Positions 11,369 through 22,846 are shown, counted from the first letter of the stretch. The stretch: DNA of 64,000 nt from UBA6489 sp942490775 (GCA_942490775.1 CALNYL010000001.1:124001-188000), one strand, 5' to 3'. The notes: generated by a model from the sequence alone, not told the origin. Program-made: numbers and translations.

Positions 11369-11396
11369 TATTATATAATGTTAGGAAATAAATCAA
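11369..11396. repeat. 28-bp direct repeat, right copy
   Basis: Partner of 9485-9512 with one mismatch. It is followed directly by a family B hairpin (11417-11461). Confidence 0.7.
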
Positions 11397-11416
11397 TAAA
11401 AAAACAAAAATATAAT

Positions 11417-11461
11417 CCTAACTTGAATTCTTCCCTTTAATACTAAAGGGAAGAGGCTACA
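11417..11461. repeat. Family B repeat
   Basis: CCTAACTTGAATTC plus the hairpin TTCCCTTTAATACTAAAGGGAA and AGGCTAC. Same consensus as 22847-22894 and, inverted, 55896-55943. Confidence 0.65.
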
Positions 11462-11466
11462 AAAAT

Positions 11467-12144
11467 ATGGATTATAATTTATATTTTCCTAACTTTAAAA
11501 TTATGAATTTAGAAGCATGAAAACTTGCAGAGCAAGATAAAAAGAAAAAAGAGAAATCAGAAAAACAAAAAGTAAAAGAAGAAAAAAGAATTATAGAACA
11601 ACAAAAAAAGAAAGAAGAAATAAGAGAAGTAGTAAAAGCAAATGAACTTTTAAATATATTAAAAGATTTGCTATCAGAAGAAAATAAACAGTTAACCCCA
11701 GAAGCAAAACAAGTTTTAGAAAAAGCTATATCTTGAGAAAGTTTATCAGAAAATGAAATAGAAGAAATACTTAACAAAATCGATGAGATAGAAAATATTG
11801 ATGGTATTGACGATTATTTACCTAAAGAATCAAGAATAACAAAAGAAGAATATAAAAAAGCAATAACTGATGATAAAAATAGAACTAAGACTATGAAAAA
11901 ATTGGACAATGTTTTAACTGTACTTGCAAATCAAGCTAACCCTAACTCATCTATGTGACTAAACTTATTTTCTTGATATATGGCAATACTAAACAGAAGA
12001 CTAGTTAGAATCCAAGACAATCATATAGATATAAAAGACAGCCTAGAAAAAGTTGAAGAAATAGAAAACCCTAAAGAATTAAAAAAGTTGAGTTGGTGGC
12101 AAAAATTCATGAAACTTGTGAAGGAGATATTTAATGATTGGTAG
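11467..12144 (+). CDS. Hypothetical charged protein, 225 aa
   Basis: Not recognised. A K/E-rich coiled coil occupies residues about 18-60, then an acidic helical middle, and a C-terminal segment rich in Trp and basic residues (KLSWWQKFMKLVKEIFNDW) that could be amphipathic. Two alternative starts exist: ATG 11467 lies in the tail of the upstream repeat, while ATG 11503 (MNLEAGK) lies outside it and may be the true start. TGA Gly codons are present. It sits just outside the right direct repeat. Confidence 0.65.
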
Positions 12145-12222
12145 TTAAGGTTTATGGTAGATACATAGGTATTCCATAACAGTTTTTTCCTTTTAGTAAA
12201 CAAGATAAGCTACAAAAAATAA

Positions 12223-12246
12223 TGATGTTTTGGTAAAACATCTCTG
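12223..12246. repeat. Family E hairpin
   Basis: GATGTTTTGGTAAAACATCT hairpin; near-identical copies at 17111-17136 and 17210-17233. Confidence 0.55.
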
Positions 12247-12281
12247 CATAAAAGAATTTATTATTTTAATATAAGAAAAAA

Positions 12282-12587
12282 ATGGAAGAAAAAAATTTAC
12301 AAATACCTGTTACGATAAATGAAGAAAATTGAGAATATTGGTGAGAAGCTAGAATTTTTGATTGATGTTTCTCTAGTTGAGATACAATGGAAGAGTATTG
12401 AAAAAATATGACTATGGCAATATCTGAATATGCAGATGCTGTTAACGAAGAGTTTTTTGACTTTCCAAATACGGGGGTATTAAATATTAAATTACATAAA
12501 GATGGTAGAGTTAAAGATAGTGTCTTGAAAAGATTTGATAAAAATACTTATAAGTCTCTGAGCTGAGGTAAAAAACTGAAAATCTAG
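12282..12587 (+). CDS. hicB: HicB-type antitoxin
   Basis: 101-aa antitoxin. Residues about 8-45 (ENGEYWGEARIFDGCFSSGD then MEEYGKNMTMAISEYADAV) form the partial RNase H fold of HicB, with the usual 'Y-x-A-x-x-x-D-G-C-x-S-x-G-D' pattern; its glycines are mainly TGA. No DNA-binding tail is obvious after residue 65. Its 3' end overlaps the start of hicA by 68 nt in another frame. Confidence 0.85.
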
Positions 12588-12723
12588 CCATTTTAAAGTT
12601 AAATTTAATTGAAAGGCTTCGGTTATTCCTGTGCATTCAAATAAAGACTTACCTAAAGGGCTTTTATCATCTATTTTAAAGCAACTTGATATTTCATCTG
12701 AAATATATCAAAAATACTTTTAA
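12520..12723 (+). CDS. hicA: HicA-type mRNA interferase toxin
   Basis: 67-aa dsRNA-binding-fold RNase. It reads MSGKDLIKILISLGAEVKNG, then SSHFKVKFNGKASVIPVHSN and LPKGLLSSILKQLDIS, matching HicA (GSHxx, P-x-H, G-x-L-x-x-I-L-K-Q). The catalytic His is present in SSH; the common G before it is S here. The start is GTG 12520, inside hicB, chosen because it gives the standard HicA N-terminus. The order hicB-hicA is the reverse of the more usual order. Confidence 0.85.
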
Positions 12724-12747
12724 ATAACATTAAAACATCCTCTTTTT

Positions 12748-13620
12748 ATGCTTTGAATAATCTACTGAATAATATGAGTCCTGTTTGAATCAGTGTGAAC
12801 TATACACTGGAAAAAAGCAATAAACTCTTCTACTCTTTCATGAGTTCTTTTTAAAACATTCTCACCTCTGATAGGACTTTTTGTCGTATTCAGTCTTATT
12901 TTTTTTAAGTGATTTAATCACAGCTTATTTAGTGACTATACCTTATTTTCATTATTACTTTTAATAGTTTTAGTAAATTATATTAGAGGACTATGGGAAC
13001 AAAATTTGATGAAAAAACTTAAACTATCTGATATCATGCCATATGATAAATTAGATAAAGTATTTGTTATTATCATAGGATTCTTGCTTTATTCTGGTAC
13101 AGAAAAACAGACCTCTTTTAATACTTTATTTATCAGTATCTTCACAGTATTTATAATTTTACTTTTCACAGTAGATTTCAAAAATATTAAATTCCCCAAA
13201 TATATTGGTAGTTTTATATTTCTAAGATTTTTGAAAGCTTTTACACTTATCTGAACTTGATATATTTTGCTTAGCTATGATTCAATTACATATGTCTCAG
13301 TTAAAGTCTTTACTGTTTTTATTTTAAGTATTATTTCTATTCTAATATTGAAACAATCTATAAAGCCTGTATTTGAAGAGACTAGAGAGTTTTATTTTAA
13401 TAGAATCCTCTGAACAATTATTTCACGGTTTTGATTTATTATTTGATTGTTTATAATAGAAAAGCAATGAGTTGTTATTGCCACTTTGCTTTGATTTTTA
13501 TGACTTGTGTTCAATGTATTTGCAATGAAGTTTATACTAAAGGATAATCCTAATAAAAAACAATTGGCACTTGCCACTATTGTTACCTTTATGATTTGAT
13601 TATGATATTATTTTAAGTAG
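12748..13620 (+). CDS. Multispanning membrane protein, EamA-like transporter candidate
   Basis: 290 aa with about nine to ten hydrophobic helices and an N-terminus (GIIYGIIGVLFESVGTIHWKKAI) reminiscent of EamA/drug-metabolite transporters. No substrate motif. Follows hicA by 24 bp and precedes wecB by 33 bp on the same strand, so it may belong to the wecB transcript. Glycines within helices are mostly TGA. Confidence 0.7.
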
Positions 13621-13653
13621 AATGATATAAATCTAAATATTAACTAAAAAACT

Positions 13654-15030
13654 ATGACAGAAGAAACGAAAGTAACTATTAGAGAATGATTTTGGAATGA
13701 TATCCAGAATAGTAGCCATAAATATGCTCATATAATAATGATAGCAACCAAACCAGATATCATAAAACAAGCCCCACTATATCAAGAACTAAAAAATAGG
13801 GAAGAACTAGTAATACTAGTACACACAGGACAGCACTATGACTACAACCTAAGCAAATGAGTACTAGCCGAATTTAATATGCAAGTAGATGTAGAACTAA
13901 ACATATACTGAAAACTACACAAAAAATTCTCACTAGTAATAGAAAGACTATGAGACTTCCTAGTAGACCTATCAACTAATTACAAAAAAATCCCTATTCC
14001 ATATGTACATGGAGATACTATGACAGCCACAACAGCAGACAAAGCTGCCTTTCTAAACAAATTCGCAGTAGTACATGTAGAAGCTTGAATTAGAACTTAC
14101 ACACCAAACAAGCACTTTTTTCAATCCCTTTTCAATAAATACGAAGCAGGAAAATTTGATTGGGAAAAATACTACAATGAACTAAAAGACTTCTCAATAT
14201 ATGAACTAGGAAGTATAGAGCCATACCCAGAACAATTTGATACCAGATGAATAGAAGCAAGTACATGATATTTCGCAACCCCTGTAGAATTATATAAACA
14301 CACTCTTATCTCAGAATGATTTCCAAGAGATAATATAGAAGTAACATGAAATACAGTAGTAGATGCAGTAAAAACATCCCTAAAAAAACTCCCACAATCA
14401 GAAGCATTTGAAATATTTCCAAATATGAAAGATAAAGATTTTATTCTTGTAACCATTCATAGAAGAGAAAATTGTGAAGTTAAGGAAAGATTCCTAGCCA
14501 TATATAATGCTATAAAGAAACTAATAAAAGACTGACACGATGTTTGCTTTTTGGGTTTTTATGCTTCAGAATATGCAATAGATAATTATTGACTAAGAGA
14601 CGACATAGAAGAACTTAAGAAAAGATATAAAGAGAGCTTTGCTTATGGTCCTGCTCTAGCTCATCATCATGAGTTTATCGATATGGTATCTAAAGCCTGA
14701 TGTGTTATGACTGATAGCTGATGAATACAAGAAGAAACAAATATATTATGAACTCCTTGTGTAACTGTTAGATTTGGTAGCGATAGAACGGAAACAATAC
14801 TAGCCTGAACAAATATAATAGCACCACCTATAAATTCTCTTTTGATAGCAGAAATTGTAAAATGAGCAATTTGAAATAAAAAAATGATGTGAAAAAATAT
14901 TTACTGAGAAAATGTTTCTGAAAAGATAGTATCTTGAGTACTAAAAAGAATAAAAAAACATTGAAAACTTTTTAGATTTGACCATGAAAGATTAGAGCTT
15001 GAGGAATTTTTTGATTGGAAAATTATTTAG
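13654..15030 (+). CDS. wecB: UDP-N-acetylglucosamine 2-epimerase
   Basis: Interconverts UDP-GlcNAc and UDP-ManNAc for surface glycan synthesis. GT-B fold signatures: ATKPDIIKQAPL, VHTGQHYDYNLS, PYVHGDTMTATTADKAAF, VHVEAGIRT, VTIHRRENC and MTDSGGIQEETNILGTPCVTVR. At 458 aa it is longer than the usual 370-380, with an insert around residues 155-195 between VEAGIRT and the FATP segment. A terminator follows its stop directly. Confidence 0.92.
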
Positions 15031-15063
15031 AAAAAACCTCTCCTTTTCAGGAGAGGTTTTTAT
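15031..15063 (+). terminator. Rho-independent terminator after wecB
   Basis: CCTCTCC TTTTCA GGAGAGG followed by TTTTTA, directly after the wecB stop. It also flanks the convergent small gene at 15065. Confidence 0.85.
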
Positions 15064-15064
15064 T

Positions 15065-15241
15065 TTAGATAAGAGTTTTTAATTCTGTTTGCTCTATATC
15101 TGTTAGGTAAGAGATGTACCTGAGAAATGATATTTTTTCTTTTTCGCCTAGAGTTCTAGAGTTAGCTATCTGGTCTAGTAGGGAGTTATCAAAAATAAGC
15201 ACTTTTCTGGCTTTCTTCCTTTTATTATTGTATTTTTTCAT
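15065..15241 (-). CDS. Small hypothetical protein, 58 aa
   Basis: Highly basic N-terminus (MKKYNNKRKKARKVL) followed by a mixed helical part (DQIANSRTLGEKEKISFLRY). No TGA codons and no known family. Convergent with wecB. It could be a small nucleic-acid-binding protein; the evidence is an intact frame and a clean ATG only. Confidence 0.5.
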   Translation of the reverse strand: MKKYNNKRKKARKVLIFDNSLLDQIANSRTLGEKEKISFLRYISYLTDIEQTELKTLI

Positions 15242-15370
15242 TAATAATTTTTACATGTAAAAATATAAAGATAATTTAAATACATTTATATTAAAACATA
15301 TATATAATACATTGTCAAGAAAATGAAAATAATTTTATGAGAGATATTATGAAATGTGAGTTATAAAATT

Positions 15371-15399
15371 AAGAGACACCATAAATGGATGTCTCTACA
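15371..15399. repeat. Family F hairpin
   Basis: AGAGACACCATAAATGGATGTCTCTAC; also at 52111-52138 and, with changes, 53843-53869 inside a larger repeat. Confidence 0.6.
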
Positions 15400-15437
15400 T
15401 TTATTTTTTTTATTATATTTCTAATTTTATTTAAAAT

Positions 15438-16286
15438 CTATATCACTATCTTAGCTATAAATTTATTATCTATGGAGTTAATTTCTAGTTTGTATCACAG
15501 ATTTTTTACTATTTCTTTAATCATAGGTAATCATATTCAGTGTCAGTTTTTTTCTTCAAATGATTTTGAGTAAAATTTTTCTAGTAGTGTGTTTATTTCT
15601 CAAGGTTTTAAAGTTTTATTTATTTCATTCTCAAATACTATTTGCTTATTTTCTATAGTTATAGTTAGTTTTCAGTTTTTTGAGTATTTTAGAGCATTGT
15701 CTACTAGATTCTTTATTACTCTTAAAAATAGTGTTTCGTCTGTAAATATTGAGAGGTTAAATTCTTTATTTTTTATTTTTATATTTTGTTTCTCTTTTAG
15801 AAAATAAATATAATTATTTAGGCAGTTTTCTATATTTATTTCCTTTTGGGATGTTATCTGAATTGATTCGGAGAAGTTTAGTATTGAGTCAATTATTTTT
15901 ATCATATTTTTCAATTCATCTTTTGAATTTGTAATTTTTGCTTTATCAAATCAGTATTTTAGTACATCTAGGTTTGAGTATATTACTGTTATTGGTGTTT
16001 TTAGTTCATGTGCTAGGTGGTGATTATAGTCTTTTAGTTTTTCATTGTATTTTTCTATATCTAGGAATGTGTTTTTGATTATTATGGAAGAGGTTGTTCA
16101 TATTATTATTGAAAATATGAATATTAGGATTAGTAATATTATATTTTTTGAGATGAAAAAGTTTTCTAGAAATGTTTTTATATTATCATAATCTTGGTAC
16201 CAAAAAAATGCTATAATGAAAAATATTATTGCTGAGGCAAATGTTATTGCTCATATTTTTATGGAGATGTTTTTTATGTTGTTCAT
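15438..16286 (-). CDS. Sensor histidine kinase
   Basis: 282-aa membrane kinase of a two-component system. Two membrane helices (about residues 8-28 and 47-67) with a short extracytoplasmic loop, then HHLAHELKTPITV (H-box, phosphorylated His), VIKNLVDNALKYSKNG (N-box) and NGHGIGLPMIKEIV (G-box) of the ATP-binding domain. The F-box/D-box is reduced. TGA encodes the Gly residues of the G-box. It lies downstream of the response regulator on the same strand, with a hairpin repeat between. Confidence 0.9.
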
Positions 16287-16304
16287 GGGGAAATTTAGTT
16301 AAAC

Positions 16305-16345
16305 CTCATATCTTGAGTTCTTTTCTCCTTAGAGGAGAAAAGAAG
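16305..16345. repeat. Hairpin between response regulator and kinase genes
   Basis: TCTTTTCTCC TTAG AGGAGAAAAGA forms a perfect stem; a second CCTCTCC/GGAGAGG hairpin overlaps the response-regulator stop at 16403-16425. The pair may lower kinase expression relative to the regulator. Confidence 0.5.
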
Positions 16346-16422
16346 ATATAATTCTTTCGCTTTACAATTAACGATTTTTTATATAAAGAAAATTCCTTAT
16401 ATTCCTCTCCTTTAAGGAGAGG

Positions 16423-17091
16423 CTAGGTGAGGTCTACCACATACCCCACTCACTTCACTGTTTTTATAAAGTTTTTTCAGAGCTTTTTTCTGATTGCATA
16501 AATGTGTGATTCTAGGGTTGTGCTTTTTAGATCTAAACATTCTTCTGCCTCTCACCATACATATTCCATTATCTTTGTTTTATTTAGGTGGTAGCCTTGG
16601 TTTTTTGATAGTAGTTCTATTATTAGGTATTGTTTGTGGGGGAATTTTATTGTTTCTCAGTTTAGGCTTATTTTGTTGTTTGTATAGTTTATTTCTATGT
16701 TTCGGATTATTTTTTTATTATCTATTGTTTTACTTTTTCTGTTTAGGATTGATTTTAGTCTTGCTACTAGTTCCTCTATTTCAAATGGTTTTGTCATATA
16801 GTCATCTACTCATAGATCAAACATTTGTAGTTTATCTTCTAGCATTCAGTAGGATGTTAGTGCTATTACTGGTGTGGTGTTTCAGTTTTTTCTTATATTT
16901 TCTAAAAATTGTTTTCAGTTCATTATTGGCATTTCTATATCTAGTACTATTGCATCGTATTTTGAGGCTGATATTTTTTTTATTGCTTCTTTTCAGTTTT
17001 CTGCTTCTTCTGCTAGGTAGTTAAACTTTTTTAGGAGGAAGCATATGTTTTCTCTTAGGTTTTTGTTGTCTTCTATTATTAGGATTTTCAT
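16423..17091 (-). CDS. OmpR/PhoB-family response regulator
   Basis: 222 aa. The receiver domain has IIEDNKNLREN (acidic pocket), VLDIEMPIMNG (phospho-acceptor Asp) and DDYMTKPFEIEEL (switch Lys); the C-terminal winged helix contains LESHIYAIRKKLGKNFIKTVKGVGYVV, the trans-activation signature. The stop codon lies in a repeat hairpin, so the last three residues may come from repeat sequence. It probably works with the adjacent kinase; targets unknown. Confidence 0.93.
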
Positions 17092-17367
17092 AGTTTTTTT
17101 ATAATTAGCCTGTAGAGATGTTTTGGCAAAACATCTTTATTTTTTATATTGCATTATATTTTTTAAAAGACAAAAGTTTTTTTGTCTATACATTTTTTTT
17201 GGGGTAGTTAGAGATGTTTTACCAAAATATCTTTGTTTTCATATTTCATCTTTAAAGATTATATTATTAATCTAGTTAAAATCTAGTTGAAGTTTTTTAT
17301 TTTTTTAGGTTTTATTTTGATTATATGCTATAATTTTTTATAAGAATATTTTATTAATCTATTTTTT
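17092..17367. other. Intergenic region with family E hairpins and terminator-like remnants
   Basis: Holds two family E hairpins (17111-17136, 17210-17233), a CAAAAGTTTTTTTG inverted repeat near 17171 and an AAAATCTAGTTGAAG segment at 17278 that recurs at 18289 and 18802. No gene seen. Confidence 0.5.
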
Positions 17368-18252
17368 ATGAGATTACCTCAGAATGAGTTTTCATTGTAT
17401 TTTTTTTGAATTATTTTTATTTACATTATTTGGCATTTTATAAAATCTGCTCGGTTTACAAGTAAAGTAGATATAATTAATGATAGTTTGGTTGATAAAA
17501 TAAATAAAAAATCAGAAGAAAACTCAGACAATGAAATAAATTATACCCCTCTAAAAACAAGGGAAGCAATTACAAAGGGACATAAACTATATCATAATAA
17601 TGATTGAAATATAATTTTAAAAGCATCAAAAGTTTGGTATATTTTTACTATAGCATTTATTTTTTCTTTTTCTCAAATGGTGAGTCTATCTTACGATTGA
17701 GAGTTAAAGTTTAGTGATTTTTTAGATATTGATGACATACTGTCGCATTTTAAACTACAAGCCTTAAATTGAAATTGATTCTTAGCTGTATTTATATTTT
17801 TATTTTGTTTATACTTCATTTTTATCCATGCATCATTTTATAAAAGTATAGTTTTTGACTTCAATAAATGATTTCTATATCCTATTAAATATAGAGATAA
17901 CTTTCATCAAATTAATTCAGATGAAAAATATAAAAAATGAGTTGTTTGGTTAAAGGATATTTATGCATTACAAATTGTATCAAAAGCTCGTCATAATCCC
18001 TATTCTTATCCGAAAGACTACCGAAAAAACTTAGTTTTAAAGGATTGAACTAAAAGAGGTATCCTAGATTTTATATATACCTACCAGTTAAACTTAGTTC
18101 TAAAGGATTGAAATCGTATTTTTATAACAGATAACCCTAGTCTGTCAGATATAAATAAAGATGCAGAAATTTTAAATAAAAAACTATGAGTAAAAGTTTT
18201 AGATTTAAGAACATTAAATACAGATGAAATAAAAGGGGAATTTATCAAATAA
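17368..18252 (+). CDS. Hypothetical membrane protein, 294 aa
   Basis: Three hydrophobic segments (about residues 9-24, 98-114 and 157-180) and a cytoplasmic C-terminal domain of about 110 residues with the repeated phrase NLVLKDG (two copies about 27 residues apart), a small beta-rich motif that may bind a ligand or partner. No family recognised. It ends before a clear terminator hairpin. Confidence 0.7.
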
Positions 18253-18273
18253 TTTTCAATTTGTATATTTTAT

Positions 18274-18312
18274 AAAAAAACTTCAACTTAAAATCTAGTT
18301 GAAGTTTTTTTT
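18274..18312 (+). terminator. Rho-independent terminator
   Basis: CTTCAACT TAAAATCT AGTTGAAG followed by a run of T; follows the gene ending at 18252. Right-arm fragments of the same hairpin are scattered at 17278, 18321 and 18802. Confidence 0.8.
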
Positions 18313-18360
18313 TAATTTTTGTTGAAGTTTTTTTTTAATTTTTTAGGTGAAGAAATTTTA

Positions 18361-18675
18361 CTAGTAACCCCAATCTATTACTTTATCATGATGAAGATTA
18401 TAATAAACCCATATAACATTACAGAACAACATTATGATTATTAGTATATAGAGTATAATCTCTTTCTTTTTTATTAAGTTATATATTACTAATAAAGTAA
18501 ATAATATTATAGGGATTCACCAATATAAAAATAAATCTGTTAAACTAAAATAATATGGAGTTTCAAAATCAGCAATTAAGCCAAAGTATGAATATATTGT
18601 TGTACTAAATAAGGAAATGATTATGTAGTAAAATATACTAAAACTTCAAAGTAATCTGTCTTTATTTTTTATCAT
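18361..18675 (-). CDS. Small membrane protein, 104 aa
   Basis: Three predicted membrane helices (residues about 9-27, 43-63 and 71-90) and a short polar C-terminus (HHDKVIDWGY). No family recognised. Convergent with the upstream membrane protein gene. Contains TGA Gly codons and ends TAG. Confidence 0.6.
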
Positions 18676-18959
18676 AATATTTATTAAAAATAATATTATG
18701 CGATATTATAACATAATACTCTAGTAAATTCAATAGCTAGAGTAAAAAATAGAGTACAATTTTTAGGTCCCACATTTATACATTATAAATGTACAAACAT
18801 ACTTAAAATCTAGTTGAAGTTTTTTTTGATTTTTTATTGTGTTAATTCAAGTAGATTTCAAGTTAGAGAATATAGTGTGTATTGTTTAATTTTATGTAGA
18901 GGTGTTTTAAAAATATCTTTGCTTGAAAATATGTTTTTATTTACTAATTTTTTTATATT
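18676..18959. other. AT-rich intergenic region
   Basis: Contains an AAAATCTAGTTGAAG remnant (18802-18820) and a degenerate family E hairpin near 18898-18918. It must hold the promoters of the divergent genes at 18675 and 18960, but none is distinct. Confidence 0.4.
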
Positions 18960-20939
18960 ATGAAAAATTTGTTAAATTCTTTTAGAGTTCGTACTTTAAG
19001 GGAGAGTTTTAAAAAGGCTTTTTATAGGTTTACTTTGAGCTTTTTTCTTGTTTTTATTATTGCTGTTTTATTTTTTATATTAAATCATAGATTTTGGTGA
19101 ATTGAGGATACTATGTTTAGGGCTGTGTTTTCGTTAATAGTTACTTTGTTTTTAGGAATTTGAGTTTATTTAACTGGAGAGAGTAATAATTTTTCTTATT
19201 TTAAAAACAATCTTTTACAATTATTTCCTGTTGTATTTTGAGTATTATTTTTTTTGTGATTTGATACTTGAAATATGAATGATTTTCAAGATGTTGTATT
19301 TTTATGATTGGCTTCTGTTTGAATTTTTTCTTATTTATTTTTTGCTCCATATTTAAAAAATCTTTTTACCAAAAATGTTAAGCAGAGTGTTTACTATACA
19401 TATTTTTATAAAGTGGGTGTTGTGTTTTTAGTGGCTTCTATTTTATCATGAGCGGTTTGGGGTTTATGAAGTGTGGCTATGGTTACGGTGTCAGAATTGT
19501 TTGATATAAGAAGATTGCAAGATGAAGTATATCTTATGGATTGGGCTATATTATCTTTTGGTATTTTTGCTCCTATTTTTGCTTTGGTTCAGATTCCTAG
19601 TAAAAAAGATTATAGAAATAATTATTTCAATGAAAATATATTTTTCTCGTTTTTGGTTAAGTTTATAGCGGTACCTTTTGTGTGTATTTATTTTATAATT
19701 TTATATGTTTATTCATTTAAGGTTTTGTTAACTTTTTGAGATTGGCCAAAGTGAGAGGTTACTTGGATGGTTATTGGTTTTTCTGTTTTGGGGTATGTGA
19801 GCTACATGATATCATATATATTTGAATGAAAAAGTGAATTTATAAAAGTCTTTAGAAAATATTTTCCTTATGTTGTTATTCCTCAGGTATTTATGCTTTT
19901 TTATTCTATTTATTTAAGGATAGCTCAATATGATATTACCATAAATAGATATTTTGTAGTAGTTTTTGGTATCTGGTTACTTGTTATTTCTATTTACTAT
20001 ATATTTTCTAAGAAAAAACATCTTAGTTTTATTCCTGCTGTTTTGACTTTGTTTACTATTGTTGTTTCTGTTTGACCTTGGTCTGTTTATAATTTACCAG
20101 AAAGTAGGCATTTTAATAAACTAAAGGTTCTTTTAGTAGAGGCTTGAATTTTAGTTGATTGAAAAATTATCCCTTTAAGTGATTATTCTGATATAGATAA
20201 AGAATTATGAAAAAAAATATATTCAGAAATTGATTATGTTTGTGACTTTAATAATTGTAGTAGAATAAAAGAATTATTTTCTGAAATATATAAAGAAATA
20301 GAAGAAAATGATAGAAAAATGTGGGAAGAAGGAAAGGATAAAGAAATAGAAAAATATAGAAATAATATAGCTAAATTTTCTTGAGTTAATGAAGATAAGG
20401 TAAACAGAAATGAAATATATATAAAAAATGTTCTAAATGAAGAATATTATCCTTTAGGTAGACGGCAAATTACTGAAAAAATTACTGAAAAATTAAAAGT
20501 AAAATCATATTATAGAGGAATTAATCATGAAGATGAATATATAAATAGGAGAACGGAAGTTTATACAAACTTGTCTTTCCCTATAGATATTAAAGGATAT
20601 TCAAAAATTTATGAGATATTTGGTAATAATTATGAGATATTTGGTAATAATAATGAATATTGAAAAAGTTATGCTTATGTGACTTCAGATAAAGAATTAA
20701 GAATAATTAAAGATTATACAGTTCTAAAAAAAATAGATATCTCAGAAATAATTGAAAAAATAAAAAGTATTGATTTTGATAGAGATTCACGGAAAGCTTT
20801 AGTAGATAGTGAGGATTTAATTTTTGATGTTGATTGATATAAAATAGTTTTTACTAATATTATTTTGAGAAATCCTGAATATAAGAAGGATACTACTTGA
20901 GATTATTCAAATGTAAGATGATATCTACTTGAGAAGTAG
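18960..20939 (+). CDS. DUF4153-like membrane protein, copy 1
   Basis: 659 aa. Ten or so membrane helices in the first 370 residues, including IEDTMFRAVFSLIVTLFLGIG and AIDRY-like segments, then a soluble C-terminal domain beginning near LLVEAGILVDGKIIPL, a layout seen in DUF4153 proteins of CPR bacteria. The middle segment (IPSKKDYRNNYFNENIFFSF and following) is almost identical to that of the next gene, so the two arose by tandem duplication. Function unknown. Confidence 0.78.
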
Positions 20940-20970
20940 AGGTTGTTTATTTTTTTACTTATTTTAAATA

Positions 20971-22791
20971 ATGAAAAATATATTAAATGTTTCTGTTTTA
21001 ACAAAAAGTATTTTAAAGGCTTTTTCTAGGTTTTCCCTTAGTTTTGTTATTGTTTTTTATTTGACTTTTTGGATCTTGATCTTTAATCAGATGGGTTCTT
21101 CTTATACAATTAATTATATTATTTTTTTTATAAATATATTTTTTTTATGAATTTCTATTAATTTAACCTTAGAAAATAATGACTATTTTGGTTTAAATAA
21201 AAAACTTATTCGATTAATTTCTATATTATTTTTTATTTTCCTTCCTAATTTAATTTTTATTAATTTTTACTATGGTAGTGCTAGTACTGATAGTTTTAAA
21301 TTTGTTTTATTGTACTTAATATGAACTATTTCATACTGATTTTTTGCTCCTTATTTAAAAAGTATCTTTACTGGGAAGATAGAAGAAAAGGTTTATTATA
21401 CCTATTTTTATAGAATTTTAGTAATATTTTTATTATCTTCTATTTTTTGATGAGTTTTATTTGTGTTTTGAGCTGTTTTTATAATAACAGTATCAAGTTT
21501 GTTTGAAGTTTGATTGGATTTTGAAAAAGCTGTTTTTTATTGGGCAACATTATCTTTTGTTTTATTTACTCCGATTTTTGCTTTGACTCAGATTCCTAGT
21601 AAAGAGGACTATAGGAGTAATTATTTTAATGAGAATATATTTTTTTCTTTTTTGGTAAGATTTATAGTAGTTCCTTTTATATGTATTTATTTTGTGATTT
21701 TATATTCTTATACATTTAAGGTGTTATTGACTTTTGGAGATTGGCCAAAATGAGAAGTTAGTTGGATGGTTATTGGTTTTTCTATTTTAGGTTATATATC
21801 TTATATGATATCATATATATTTGAGGGGAAAAGTGGGTTTATAAGAGTTTTTAGAAAGTATTTCCCTTATGCTGTTCTGCCTCAGGTATTTATGCTTTTT
21901 TATGCAATTGATGTTAGAATCGGTCAGTATGGTTTGACTGTAAATAGGTATTTGGTAGTTGTTTTTGGTATTTTATTGTTTGCTCTTTCTATTTATTATA
22001 TACTTTCAAAACAAAAACATATTATATTTATTCCTAGTACTTTAACATTGTTTATTATAATTATTTCGATTTGACCTTGGTCTGTACATAGCTTACCAAA
22101 GGTAATACAATTTAATAGATTAAAAGAGAATTTAATAAAAGCAAAGATTTTAGTTGATGGAAAAATCGTTCCTTTAGAAAAATATTCTGATATAGATATA
22201 GAGTTGTGAAAGAGTATTTATTCGGGAATTGATTATCTTTGTGATTTTGATAACTGTGAAAAAATAAAAGAATTATTTTCAGGACTTAATATAAATTTTT
22301 CAGGATATATACAGGATATTATTGAACAAGTTACAGATGAAATAAAAGTAAAGTCTTATTATTCTGGAACTGAAAGTATAAACCAAACTATAAGATTTTA
22401 TTCAGAAGAATCTTCTAATATTGATACAATTTTCCCTATTGATATAAAAGGATACTCAGAAATTTATATTATTAATAATTGAGTTGATTTCGATATAGAG
22501 AATGAACAAGTTTATTATGCCCCTAATAAAAGTGAATTAAAAATTGTTAATCCTATTAACCATAATAGAAGCGAAGTAATAAAAGAAATAGATATGTCCA
22601 ATATAATAAAAAAATTAGAAAAATTAAATCCTGATAATGTGGAAGAGAAAAAGGTATCTCCAGAAAATTTAATTTTTGAAATAGATTGATATAAAATAGT
22701 TTTTAAAAATTTTATTATCAAGAACCCCGATTATGAATGAGATATAACTCGGTATTATGGTAAAAGTGAATGATATCTTCTTGTAAAATAA
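20971..22791 (+). CDS. DUF4153-like membrane protein, copy 2
   Basis: 606 aa, 31 bp downstream of its paralogue and same layout: membrane part, then a soluble domain with KILVDGKIVPLEKYSDID. Strongest identity lies in residues about 180-365; the N-terminal 170 and the C-terminal domain have diverged more. The C-terminal domain is about 50 residues shorter than in copy 1. Probably co-transcribed. Confidence 0.78.
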
Positions 22792-22846
22792 TTTTTATTG
22801 TCTTTTTTACATAATTTTATAATATCTATAGGAAGTGAAACTTCAA

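Noticed and set aside
16494..17024. Long plus-strand frame rich in Leu and Phe (176 codons)
   Set aside because: It is the antisense shadow of the response regulator; the minus strand shows complete receiver and winged-helix motifs.
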